Origin: Porphyromonadaceae bacterium COT-184 OH4590
GTDB lineage: Bacteria > Bacteroidota > Bacteroidia > Bacteroidales > Paludibacteraceae
DNA length: 42,233 bases
Assembly: GCA_000768855.1 (NCBI GenBank)
Contig: JRAN01000030.1
Span: 1-42,233 of the forward strand
Direction: 5' to 3'
Positions 16,354 to 24,823 of the stretch are shown in pieces. The position numbers were made by a program, and so were the translations under genes. Under the pieces are notes generated by a model that saw only the letters and a list, made by a program, of their open reading frames with translations, had not been told where the DNA came from and made no database searches. Numbering within the stretch: position 1 is the stretch's first letter; every line of letters begins with the position of its first letter.

Positions 16354-16628
16354 ATGTATAAGATTAAAACGACCAAATCGTTTGAAAAAAATGTCGATTT
16401 ATGCCGTAAAAGAGGTTATAATATGAGTTTGCTAAGCGAGGTAATGACCTTATTGGAAAAAGACGGCAGACTACCCCTATCTACAAACCACACAAGCTAA
16501 AAGGCAACTATGAGGGTTGTTGGGGATGCCACATAAAACCCGATTGGCTTTTGATTTGGCAGCAGAACGACAAAGAACTTATACTATTATTTACAAGCAC
16601 AGGTACACGCTCAGACCTTTTTGATTAA
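16354..16628 (+). pseudogene. Frameshifted YafQ-type (RelE superfamily) mRNA interferase toxin
   Basis: From the ATG at 16354 the frame encodes 48 residues (YKIKTTKSFEKNVDLCRKRG, then EVMTLLEKDGRLPL) and stops at 16498. The continuation lies in the next frame: YKPHKLKGNYEGCWGCHIKP, then DWLLIWQQNDKELILLFT and GTRSDLFD, ending TAA 16626-16628. Restoring one base near the CCCC run at 16473-16476 gives 91 residues, the normal YafQ length, including the catalytic-region H-K-L-K-G and the TGTHSDLF-like end. So the toxin is inactivated by a single-base deletion. Confidence 0.8.
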
Positions 16629-16633
16629 AAAAA

Positions 16634-16656
16634 ACTCGCTCTGCGGAGCGTTTTTA
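16634..16656 (+). terminator. Intrinsic terminator of the toxin-antitoxin operon
   Basis: CGCTC (16637-16641), loop TGCG, GAGCG (16646-16650), flanked by an A-rich left side and T5 on the right; it sits 6 bases past the toxin stop. Confidence 0.75.
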
Positions 16657-16664
16657 TATGATAT

Positions 16665-16672
16665 TATATTTG
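16665..16672 (+). promoter_or_regulatory. Promoter -7 box of the AddA-like gene
   Basis: TATATTTG fits TAnnTTTG and lies 31 bases before the ATG at 16703. Confidence 0.5.
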
Positions 16673-16702
16673 TTATACAAACCATTAACATAAAAATAAA
16701 CG

Positions 16703-19700
16703 ATGTTTATACTCAAAGCGTCTGCCGGTAGTGGCAAAACCTATAATCTTGCTATGCAGTTTATACTCCGTCTAATTATTGATGGCGACGATGCTTTTGA
16801 GCATATCCTTGCCGTTACTTTTACCAAAGACGCCACCGCCGAGATGAAACTCCGTATCTTGGCAGACTTGTACGCTATTGCCAATGGGCAAAATATGGCG
16901 TTGGTCGAAAATATAAAACGGGAGTTGCCTGCAGAAAGTACGCTTACCGACAACCGAATAATGGAGATAGCTCAAAGGTCGTTGCTTAGGATATTGCACG
17001 ACTACGGCAATTTTAATGTCGGTACTATTGACAGTTTTTTTCAGCGAGTGTTGCGGAATCTTGCCCGTGAGCTTGGTAAGGGGTCGAAGTTCAACATCGA
17101 CCTCAATGAACAAAAAGCAGTAGCTGAAGCGGTTAGAAATATCGTTGCAATATCGCACACCAACGGCGAACTCCTCAATTGGCTGCGAGACTTTGTAGAA
17201 GAGAAGATAGCAGACGAGAAGCAATGGAATATTGAGAACGACCTTCGTGAGTTTGGGCGTAATATTTTCAACGAAGAATATCAGACCGGGCAACACGAAC
17301 TTACACAACTTATTGATGAAAATCCTGATATTTTTAAAGATAAAATAACGGAATACAAACTTATTACAAATAATTTTGAAAAATATCTGCGAGAGCGAGC
17401 CAAAGAGTTTTTCGACAAAGTGATAGAGAATAATATCTCCGAAAAAGATTTTAGCAGAGGTTTGATATTCAATCACTTTAAGAAATTTAAAAATAGAGAT
17501 TACGGTTTCGACAATGGTAGCACCATTCAAAACGCTTTGAACGATTACCGCACAATGATAACCAAGACCAACAAAGATAGCCACAGGCTTCTGCCCATAA
17601 TGGAGAGGGTCTTTCACCCCTTGTTGTGCCAAACCGAAAAGTTTAGGCATGAGCATATTGAGAGTTATTTGTCGGCAAAATTGTGTCTTAAGAATATCTT
17701 CAATCTTGGGCTGCTTAGCTATATATCGAAAGAGGTAGATGCTCAAAGCCGTGACAACAACCGCTTTATGCTCAAAGACACCGCTATGGTATTACATTCG
17801 ATGATTAATCCCGAACACGATTTTTCGTTTGTTTATGAGAAAATAGGGGCTGATATTCAGAATGTTATGATAGACGAATTTCAAGATACATCGCTTTTGC
17901 AGTGGAAAAACTTCAAGGCTCTGCTTGCCGATATTACCGCATCGGGGCGGTTTTCGCTTTTGGTGGGTGATGTCAAACAGAGTATATATCGCTGGCGTAG
18001 TGGTGATTGGCGCATATTGAACAATATCGAAAACGAATTCCGCTATCTCAACAGTAAGACGTTGGACAAAAATTGGCGAAGTGCAAAGAATATAGTGAAT
18101 TTCAATAATTTACTGTTTGCAAATATATCCAAAATGCTTCCTGATGCTTTTGCCGAACTCTATGGAGAGATGGAAGACAATCCTTTTAAGCGAGCTTATG
18201 GCGATGTGATTCAGCAAGTTGTAAACAGCGACAACGAAGGGTTTGTTTCCGTCGATTTCTATGAAGAAGGCAAGGCTGAGGCACTCGAACTGCTTGTCGA
18301 AAAGTTACAGATACTCGCATCAAAGCAATATCCGCCAGATAAGATATGTATTCTGTGTCGCACCAACAAAGATGTGCAGACTGTAGCAGAATATTTGGCC
18401 AAACAGCAATTTGAGAGCGAAGGCTACAATGATATAGTCTCTGATGAAGCCTTTTTGCTCTCCTCCTCCTCGGCGGTTCGGCTCATCGTATCGGCTATGC
18501 AGTTAGCCGCTAATCCGCAAAATCTTATAGCCCTGTCCGAAATAGAGTTTGTGTGTAAGAGGTTGAATATCAGTAAAAAAATAACCGCTCAGATGTTTGA
18601 TAAATTTGCTCTAAAATCGCTATACGAAATGGCGGTGGAGATAATAGAGCTATTCTCGTTGCACCAGATAGAGGGGCAGGCGGGCTATATCTTTACCTTT
18701 TTGGATTATTTAATTAATTATCAGGGAGAAAATAGTGCCGACATAACTAATTTTATACATTACTGGAACGATGAACTTTGCCTTAAAGCAGTCGGAGGCA
18801 GCTCGCTAAAAGGTATCAGAGTGATGACAATACACAAATCGAAAGGACTTGAGTTTGATACTGTTATATTGCCCTTCTTTGAAGAAAACATGCATGCTAC
18901 TCGACGTTCCTCGATAGTTTGGTGTGGGGCAAAAGCTCCGCCTTTCGACCTGCCCATTTTTCCTATCAACTATACCAAAGATATGCAGAGGTCGATATTT
19001 GCTCAAGATTTTATTGATGAAACCGTTATGTCACTTATGGATAGTCTTAATGTCCATTATGTAGCTTGTACTCGTGCCGTTAGCAATCTGTTTGTTTTTG
19101 CAAAAAAACACGAAAAGAGACCGAAAAACATTCATATAGAGCAACTGCTTGTCGATGCTCTGTCAATCGACAATGGACCTTATGTAGTGGGCAAACTTGA
19201 TGAGTACTCCGCCACGACAAGTCACATGCCTGCAAGCGACAATCCGTTTAAGGCTCAAAACCTTTTGTATATGCCTTTAGAGTTTGATATACAGGAGAGT
19301 AACGCCGATAAAGCTATCTTTATACAATCTAACTCATCGCGTGAGTTTATGTTTGGGGACGACGGTCAACGAAATCCTTTTGTCGTTGAGGGAAATATTA
19401 TGCACCATATTTTTTCGGCTATTATTACCAAAGCCGATATCCCCAAAGCCGTTGGAAGGCTTGTGTTTGAAGGCGTTATATCCGAAGCCGATAGCTCTCG
19501 ATATATTCGGGCGGTGGAGGAAGCTATATCTATGTCTGCGGTAATCGATTGGTTTAGTGGTAGATATAGAGTGCTCAATGAACATAATATTCTCTATTCA
19601 AATTCGGAGGCTCAACACTCGATAAGTCGCCCCGATAGGGTAATGATAGATGGCAATAGGGCAATAGTGGTCGATTATAAATTCGGGCAATGCCACCCAC

Positions 19701-19810
19701 AGCACCGACAGCAACTTGAGCGTTACTCCTCGTTGTTGCGAAGTATGGGTTTTGTCGATGTGGAAGCCTATCTCTGGTATGTCAAAGAGCGAAATATAGA
19801 GAAGGTTTGA
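16703..19810 (+). CDS. addA: UvrD/RecB-like helicase with C-terminal PD-(D/E)XK nuclease (AddA family)
   Basis: AddA-type enzymes unwind and resect double-strand DNA ends before recombination. Seen: Walker A LKASAGSGKTYN at residues 4-15; helicase motif LAVTFTKDATAEM; Walker B VMIDEFQDTS near 390; motif IV GDVKQSIYRWRSGD; motif V VMTIHKSKGLEFD; motif VI HYVACTRA; and a C-terminal RecB-type nuclease with DRVMIDGNRAIVVDYKFG (Asp and Lys of the PD-(D/E)XK site near 980-993). Length 1035 fits Bacteroidota AddA. The partner addB is not adjacent; the left neighbour is degraded accessory DNA and the right is ferritin, so addB is elsewhere or displaced. The gene symbol is by family assignment. Confidence 0.85.
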   Translation: MFILKASAGSGKTYNLAMQFILRLIIDGDDAFEHILAVTFTKDATAEMKLRILADLYAIANGQNMALVENIKRELPAESTLTDNRIMEIAQRSLLRILHDYGNFNVGTIDSFFQRVLRNLARELGKGSKFNIDLNEQKAVAEAVRNIVAISHTNGELLNWLRDFVEEKIADEKQWNIENDLREFGRNIFNEEYQTGQHELTQLIDENPDIFKDKITEYKLITNNFEKYLRERAKEFFDKVIENNISEKDFSRGLIFNHFKKFKNRDYGFDNGSTIQNALNDYRTMITKTNKDSHRLLPIMERVFHPLLCQTEKFRHEHIESYLSAKLCLKNIFNLGLLSYISKEVDAQSRDNNRFMLKDTAMVLHSMINPEHDFSFVYEKIGADIQNVMIDEFQDTSLLQWKNFKALLADITASGRFSLLVGDVKQSIYRWRSGDWRILNNIENEFRYLNSKTLDKNWRSAKNIVNFNNLLFANISKMLPDAFAELYGEMEDNPFKRAYGDVIQQVVNSDNEGFVSVDFYEEGKAEALELLVEKLQILASKQYPPDKICILCRTNKDVQTVAEYLAKQQFESEGYNDIVSDEAFLLSSSSAVRLIVSAMQLAANPQNLIALSEIEFVCKRLNISKKITAQMFDKFALKSLYEMAVEIIELFSLHQIEGQAGYIFTFLDYLINYQGENSADITNFIHYWNDELCLKAVGGSSLKGIRVMTIHKSKGLEFDTVILPFFEENMHATRRSSIVWCGAKAPPFDLPIFPINYTKDMQRSIFAQDFIDETVMSLMDSLNVHYVACTRAVSNLFVFAKKHEKRPKNIHIEQLLVDALSIDNGPYVVGKLDEYSATTSHMPASDNPFKAQNLLYMPLEFDIQESNADKAIFIQSNSSREFMFGDDGQRNPFVVEGNIMHHIFSAIITKADIPKAVGRLVFEGVISEADSSRYIRAVEEAISMSAVIDWFSGRYRVLNEHNILYSNSEAQHSISRPDRVMIDGNRAIVVDYKFGQCHPQHRQQLERYSSLLRSMGFVDVEAYLWYVKERNIEKV

Positions 19811-19900
19811 TTAATAAAAAGATTTAAAAAATCATAAAAACGGAATAAAGATTTGAACAAAAAAGTAATTTATATTTATATAAATAATAAAAAAAATCAT

Positions 19901-19908
19901 TACCTTTG
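19901..19908 (+). promoter_or_regulatory. Promoter -7 box of ferritin
   Basis: TACCTTTG, 70 bases before the ferritin ATG. Confidence 0.55.
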
Positions 19909-19977
19909 CTAAAGCAAATAAATACTTTATTTAATATTCTGAAAAACATCATTTAATAACCAAAAATAGGAAAAATT

Positions 19978-20502
19978 ATGTTCAATCCAAAACTTGAAAA
20001 AGCCCTTAATGCCCAAATTAATGCAGAGATGTGGTCTGCATATCAATATCTGTCGATGGCGACATATTTCCACTCTATTGGTCATGCTGGTATAGCTCAT
20101 TGGTTCGAAATACAGTTCAAAGAGGAGCAGGACCATGCTCTTATTTTATATAATTTTTTAGTAACACGCGGTGGTCGAGTAAAATTAGACCCTATAAAAT
20201 CTGTGCAAACAGATTGGGAGACACCTTTGGCTGCTTTTGAGGATACATTAAAACATGAGAAAGATGTTACTCAAATGATAAATAATCTGTATGCTTTGGC
20301 AATAGAAGAGAACGATTATACTGTACAAAATCGTTTACGCTGGTTTATAGATGAGCAGATAGAGGAAGAAGATGAGGCTCAAAAGATAATTGACAGCCTA
20401 AAACTTATTGACGGCAATGGATTAGGTTTATATATGTTCGATAAGGAACTTGGTTCTCGAACATACTCTACTCCTGCACCTCTAAATAGTGCTGTAGAAT
20501 AA
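19978..20502 (+). CDS. ftnA: Non-haem ferritin (FtnA family)
   Basis: Ferritin assembles into a 24-subunit cytoplasmic shell that oxidises Fe(II) and stores it. The 174-residue four-helix protein shows the family ligands: Glu17 in LNAQINAEMWSAYQYLSMA, Glu50 and His53 in FEEQDHA-type sequence (here IQFKEEQDHALILYNF), Glu94 region LKHEKDVTQ, and FIDEQIEEEDEAQKIIDSL (Gln127, Glu130). Its own promoter and a strong terminator (20517-20553) make it a single-gene unit. Confidence 0.93.
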   Translation: MFNPKLEKALNAQINAEMWSAYQYLSMATYFHSIGHAGIAHWFEIQFKEEQDHALILYNFLVTRGGRVKLDPIKSVQTDWETPLAAFEDTLKHEKDVTQMINNLYALAIEENDYTVQNRLRWFIDEQIEEEDEAQKIIDSLKLIDGNGLGLYMFDKELGSRTYSTPAPLNSAVE

Positions 20503-20516
20503 ATCTTCGATATAAT

Positions 20517-20553
20517 AGCCTGAGTTTAATCAAATTAACTTAGGCTGTTTTTT
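20517..20553 (+). terminator. Intrinsic terminator of ferritin
   Basis: AGCCTGAGTT (20517-20526) pairs with AACTTAGGCT (20537-20546), ten pairs with one G-U, followed by T6. Confidence 0.8.
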
Positions 20554-20574
20554 ATTTATAAGTTCCTCCTTTTT

Positions 20575-20614
20575 GGGGGCTACCCCAATCCATTTGCTTA
20601 ATGGCTGTAGCCCC
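20575..20614. repeat. Nested inverted repeat between ferritin and mtaB
   Basis: GGGGCTAC (20576-20583) pairs with GTAGCCCC (20607-20614), and inside it CCATT (20590-20594) pairs with AATGG (20600-20604). It is GC-richer than its surroundings and has no T run of note. It may be a short dispersed palindromic element or a second terminator. Confidence 0.5.
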
Positions 20615-20691
20615 TTTATATCTTACACAAGTAATGAAAAGGTTTGTTCAGTATAGGTTTATCACAATTTTAATCTTTGATTTAAAAAGAT

Positions 20692-20699
20692 TAATTTTG
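20692..20699 (+). promoter_or_regulatory. Promoter -7 box of mtaB
   Basis: TAATTTTG, 22 bases before the GTG start at 20721, leaving a leader of about 15 bases. Confidence 0.5.
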
Positions 20700-20720
20700 T
20701 AAATTGATTTTTGTGTAGTA

Positions 20721-21971
20721 GTGAAAAAAGTAACATTTCATACATTAGGGTGTAAATTAAATTTTGCAGAGACCTCGCATATAAGTAAAATGCTTGTGGA
20801 TAATGGATTTGTAGTAGTATCGAAAGGAGAAGTTGCAGATGTATGTATTGTCAACACTTGTTCGGTAACAGACACTGCAGACAAAAAATGCCGCCAGGCT
20901 ATACATAAGATTGTATCGGCAAACCCAAATGCTTTTATAATTGTTACAGGTTGTTATGCACAGATAAATCCGTCGGAAGTAGAGCAGATAGAGGGAGTCG
21001 ATTTGGTATTGGGAGCAAAAGAGAAGTTCGATATACTTAGAGTGATGCACAGCATCGAGGCAAAAGAGCAGTTTGAGCGAGTACAGGTGGATAAAATTGG
21101 AAACAATAGTTTTTTTGAACCGATATTTTCCGCAGGTGACCGCACACGCTATTTTTTGAAAGTGCAAGATGGTTGTGACTATTACTGTACATATTGTACT
21201 ATACCTTTTGCAAGAGGCAAAAGTAGGAGTGCCTCTGTTGATACCACTGCAAAGTCAATACATAAAGCTATTGCAGAAGGGGCAAAGGAAATTATTCTTA
21301 CCGGAGTAAATATAGGAGATTTTGGTAAGAATACCAATGAAAAATTTATCGACTTGATTCGCTGCATAGATAACATAACTGATGATGTAAGGTTTAGGAT
21401 ATCATCAGTAGAACCCAACTTGCTTGATGATAATATTATCCGTATAGTTGCCGAATCTCGGAGAATAGCCCCTCACTTTCATATCCCGTTGCAGAGTGGT
21501 AGCAATAGAGTGCTCAATTTGATGAAACGCAAGTACAGTCGCGAGGTTTTTGCCGATAAGGTGAGTAAAATCAAACAGTATATTCCTGATGCTTTTATTG
21601 GGGTTGACGTTATTGTTGGTATGAGAGGCGAAACTTCTGATATGTTTGATGAGACATTAAGTTTCTTGAAGGGTATACCTTTTTCCGAATTGCACATATT
21701 TCCATATTCTGAACGAGAAGGTACAAAAGCTCTTGATATTTTTCCGATTGTAAGTCAACAGGAAAAAAAATATCGTAGTGAAATCTTACACCAATTGTCT
21801 GCAAAACATTTCGAAGATTTTTATCAAAGCCAAAAAGGCAAAACTAAAACAGTACTGTGGGAAACTACTAAAAATACAAAAATAATGAACGGATATACTG
21901 AAAATTATCTATTGGTAACCGCACCTTTTGAGGCTGACAAAATCAACACATTTCAGAAAGTAGTTGTATGA
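20721..21971 (+). CDS. mtaB: tRNA (t6A37) methylthiotransferase MtaB
   Basis: MtaB is a radical-SAM enzyme that adds a methylthio group to t6A37 of tRNAs. Start is GTG (MKKVTFHTLGCKLN). The N-terminal UPF0004 domain holds three cluster Cys (LGCKLN, IVNTCSVTDTADKKC, IVTGCYAQINPSE). The radical SAM site is CDYYCTYC (Cys152, Cys156, Cys159) followed by IPFARGKSRS, and LTGVNIGDFG and HIPLQSGSNRVLNLMKR follow. 416 residues, slightly short of the usual ~430-440; the C-terminal TRAM-like end (TVLWETTKNT, YTENYLLVTAPF) is present. Confidence 0.92.
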   Translation: MKKVTFHTLGCKLNFAETSHISKMLVDNGFVVVSKGEVADVCIVNTCSVTDTADKKCRQAIHKIVSANPNAFIIVTGCYAQINPSEVEQIEGVDLVLGAKEKFDILRVMHSIEAKEQFERVQVDKIGNNSFFEPIFSAGDRTRYFLKVQDGCDYYCTYCTIPFARGKSRSASVDTTAKSIHKAIAEGAKEIILTGVNIGDFGKNTNEKFIDLIRCIDNITDDVRFRISSVEPNLLDDNIIRIVAESRRIAPHFHIPLQSGSNRVLNLMKRKYSREVFADKVSKIKQYIPDAFIGVDVIVGMRGETSDMFDETLSFLKGIPFSELHIFPYSEREGTKALDIFPIVSQQEKKYRSEILHQLSAKHFEDFYQSQKGKTKTVLWETTKNTKIMNGYTENYLLVTAPFEADKINTFQKVVV

Positions 21972-22523
21972 TTTTTTATAAAATTTTGCAATAAATTGTA
22001 TGAAAAAATATATATATTCTAATTAATTTATACTTTTTTAAAAAAATTTATTATCTTTGCCTTTGAAATGTTTTATAAAGTAGAAATTGTAATAAAAAGA
22101 GGCTTGATATACTCACATAGTAAAAAAACAAGACATGTTGTTTATTTGCTCTAAGGTTTTTTAATAGCTATTCGTATTATTAACAAAAACAATCAAGATC
22201 ACATATCTTCAGCAGTTATATTTTTAAATTATCTTTTGCAAGTATAAATATTATGATATTAAACATTTAAAATAAAATATACAATGCTTATGGATATGCT
22301 CTTACCTGCTACCTTAATTATATAATGCTACTAATACTGATGATTATATGTCATATCAATATTATGAAGTTGGTTTATTTGTATTATTTACATTGTAAAA
22401 TTAGTGGAAAATGTCTTTTTTATCAAAACCAACAAGATATTTTTAATATATTAAAGAAAATACAGGATTAATAAAGTATTTATAAATTTATTTAATAACA
22501 ATTTTAAAAAATTAAATCAAACG
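21972..22523. other. Long AT-rich leader/intergenic region before the repeat lipoprotein
   Basis: This 552-base stretch holds a consensus TATCTTTG promoter box at 22052-22059, about 465 bases before the lipoprotein ATG, and otherwise very AT-rich sequence. A 28-codon ORF starts at 22068 right after the predicted transcription start, but nothing supports it being real. No terminator or recognised riboswitch is visible. Confidence 0.5.
22052..22059 (+). promoter_or_regulatory. Promoter -7 box far upstream of the repeat lipoprotein gene
   Basis: TATCTTTG. If it serves the gene at 22524 the leader is about 460 bases, which is unusually long. Confidence 0.45.
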
Positions 22524-23537
22524 ATGAAGAAAGTATTTTTAAAAGAATTAGTTTTGATGATTAGTGCATTGACAACAATAATATTTGTCTCTTGCAACCC
22601 TACACAAATTCCTAAAGAGTATGTTTATGATGTGTATTTAACAGGTTATGAACAAGACTCACTGACCAAAAAAGATAGGGTTATGTTATGGAAAAATGGT
22701 AAAGCGACCGCTCTTACTAATGGAGAATATGAGGCTGGAGGCAACTCAGTATTTGTGTATGGAGAAGATGTATATATAGGGGGATACGAGTTTAATGAAA
22801 TTGACAAACGAGTAGCTAAATTATGGAAAAACGGTAAAGGTACAGAACTTACTAATGGTGATAGACAAGCAGAGGTACACTCTTTATTTATAGACAATAA
22901 TAATGTTTATACTTTCGGATATGAAAATAAGACTAATGAATCTATGTCATATGTCGCTAAGATTTGGAAAAATAATGAAGAAACTCCTATAAAAGCAGGA
23001 GAAAGATCATATGCTTATGGTGGTTTTGTAAGTGGTAATAATGTGTATGCAGTTGGGTATGAGCTGTATAAAGCTATGTTATGGAAAAATGGAGAAGCCA
23101 CTCCTCTTACCAATGGTGAAAAATTTGCCTTTGCAAACTCAATTTTTGTATTAGGAGAAGATGTATATGTGGGCGGTAATCATAATGATACAGCCATAGT
23201 ATGGAAAAATGGCAAGTCGATTGCCCTTACGGATGGCAAACGAGAAGCGGATATAAACTCAGTATTTGTGGTTGGTGATGATATTTATGCAGCGGGATAT
23301 GAATTTAATGAAGAGAATAAACCTACGGCTAAAATGTGGAAAAATGGTAAAGCTACTATACTGTCAAGTGAAAAAAGTATAGCATCATCATTGTATGTAA
23401 TAGACGATGATGTATATGTAGTTGGCAATGAAGGTCGAAAGGCTATGCTATGGAAAAATGGAGAAGCCACAGCTTTTAATAATGGTAAATATATTGCTAA
23501 TATAAAATCAGTGTTTGTTGTTAAAAGAGAAAAATAA
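22524..23537 (+). CDS. Lipoprotein with seven repeats, predicted seven-bladed beta-propeller
   Basis: A lipoprotein signal (lipobox IIFVSC, Cys24) is followed by seven repeats of about 40-46 residues with the core AKLWKNGKATALTNG and SVFV.GEDVYVGGYE. Repeats begin near residues 36, 82, 127, 173, 213, 253 and 296. Seven such four-strand units suggest a beta-propeller displayed on the outer membrane or in the periplasm. Several units are almost identical at DNA level (23073-23100 and 23442-23469 differ at one base of 28), so repeats have duplicated recently. I do not know the family's function; binding or scaffold roles are only guesses. A terminator follows at 23568. Confidence 0.7.
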   Translation: MKKVFLKELVLMISALTTIIFVSCNPTQIPKEYVYDVYLTGYEQDSLTKKDRVMLWKNGKATALTNGEYEAGGNSVFVYGEDVYIGGYEFNEIDKRVAKLWKNGKGTELTNGDRQAEVHSLFIDNNNVYTFGYENKTNESMSYVAKIWKNNEETPIKAGERSYAYGGFVSGNNVYAVGYELYKAMLWKNGEATPLTNGEKFAFANSIFVLGEDVYVGGNHNDTAIVWKNGKSIALTDGKREADINSVFVVGDDIYAAGYEFNEENKPTAKMWKNGKATILSSEKSIASSLYVIDDDVYVVGNEGRKAMLWKNGEATAFNNGKYIANIKSVFVVKREK

Positions 23538-23565
23538 TAATAATTAGATTAATTTATTATTTAAG

Positions 23566-23597
23566 AAAAGACATTCTTTAATAGAATGTCTTTTTTG
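23566..23597 (+). terminator. Intrinsic terminator after the repeat lipoprotein
   Basis: AAGACATTCT (23568-23577), loop TTAAT, AGAATGTCTT (23583-23592), then T4 more: ten perfect pairs and a T run. Confidence 0.85.
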
Positions 23598-24043
23598 TCG
23601 TACTAATAATTAGTGCTTTTACAAAAAATTACACTATCACATTTTATAATAATAATAAAAGAGCAATATATCCTGTTATATCTTTATAATTATATTATTT
23701 TGGATTCTGATGCTTTTATCATTTTTCACTTCGCATCATAGTCAGAATAATAGCGATTTTTCTCATCGCATATTTGCTCAAAGTTCGTGAAAATTAATGT
23801 TTTTTTATTTCAATATAAAAACACTATTTTTTATAAAAATTTTATTTTTTTACAAAAGTTTGAATAGGTTTATTAGATATTAAATCAATAACTTGCTATG
23901 TATCAAAATTGATATTGATTTTTTATATTTGGCTAATTAAAAAAATAATTGTACTTTTGGGGTGTTTTTTTAATATATGTAATATGTTAGTAACCAATTG
24001 TTTGAAAGCGAGTAAATAAATAATTAAATAAATTTTAAATTCT
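23598..24043. other. Intergenic region with the frdCAB promoter
   Basis: Apart from the promoter at 23928-23959 and an 80-base leader, this 446-base AT-rich stretch shows no ORF, RNA or repeat I can support. Confidence 0.5.
23928..23959 (+). promoter_or_regulatory. Promoter of frdCAB
   Basis: TTTG at 23928-23931, a 20-base spacer, then TACTTTTG at 23952-23959: a full match to the Bacteroidota -33/-7 promoter. Predicted transcription start is about 80 bases before the frdC ATG. Confidence 0.7.
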
Positions 24044-24751
24044 ATGTGGTTAATTAATTCTTCTATTGGAAGAAAGTTCGTGATGAGTATTACAGGTTTA
24101 GCTCTTGTGCTGTTCTTGTTGTTTCACGGAACTATGAACTTTGTGGCGATACTTTCTCCCGAAAGTTACAATGCTATTTGCCATTTGTTAGGTGCAAACT
24201 GGTATGCTCTTGTGGCTACTGTAGGGCTTGCAGTATTAGTGATTCTTCACTTTACGTTTGCTTCTGTACTTACTTGGCAAAATTATAAGGCACGAGGCAA
24301 AGAGCGTTACAGTGTCTCTGAGTCTTATGATGAGGTTAGTTTTGCTTCGAGAAATATGTTTGTGCTCGGAGTAATAATAATTGGTTTTATGGTGTTGCAT
24401 CTATACAACTTCTGGTTCAAGATGCAATTTGTGGAAATTGTACATAAAATGGGTGGCGACTTTGGCGACATCTCACTTGCGACTGATGGTGCATACTACA
24501 TTCGTTTGTTGTTTGCCAATCCTGTTTATTGTGTGCTTTATCTGATTTGGCTTGGAGCTATCTGGTATCACCTTAATCACGGTGTTTGGAGTTCGTTGCA
24601 GACCTTGGGTTTGAGCAATAGCGTTTGGTTCAAAAGAATAAAATGTATCGGCAAAGTGGTAGCTACCATTGTGGTATTACTTTTTGTTTCGGTAGTGGTA
24701 TATTTTGGTGCTGAAGCTATAATGAATGGTACAACCGCTTACGTGTGGTAA
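24044..24751 (+). CDS. frdC: Fumarate reductase/succinate dehydrogenase cytochrome b subunit
   Basis: This is the di-haem membrane anchor of the complex II-like enzyme, which links fumarate reduction to the menaquinone pool. The 235-residue protein has five membrane spans and opens with SSIGRKFVMSITGLALVLFL; haem-ligand candidates are His28 (LFHGTMNFVA), His68 (VILHFTFAS), a His in VLHLYNFWFK and His in WYHLNHGVWSSLQTLG. This matches the Bacteroidota/epsilonproteobacterial type. First gene of an operon with frdA and frdB. Confidence 0.92.
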   Translation: MWLINSSIGRKFVMSITGLALVLFLLFHGTMNFVAILSPESYNAICHLLGANWYALVATVGLAVLVILHFTFASVLTWQNYKARGKERYSVSESYDEVSFASRNMFVLGVIIIGFMVLHLYNFWFKMQFVEIVHKMGGDFGDISLATDGAYYIRLLFANPVYCVLYLIWLGAIWYHLNHGVWSSLQTLGLSNSVWFKRIKCIGKVVATIVVLLFVSVVVYFGAEAIMNGTTAYVW

Positions 24752-24823
24752 TGATGCAAACTGTAATGAATAGTTGACAATAGATCTATTCTTTATTCTA
24801 TCAACAAAAAAAGTAAAATCAAG

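Noticed and set aside
16772-17746. 324-codon frame antisense to the AddA-like gene
   Set aside because: It is a shadow of the helicase reading frame, with no start context or family features, while the plus strand shows all helicase motifs.
22068-22154. 28-codon ORF right after the 22052 promoter
   Set aside because: No homology or membrane pattern; very AT-rich DNA gives many such frames.
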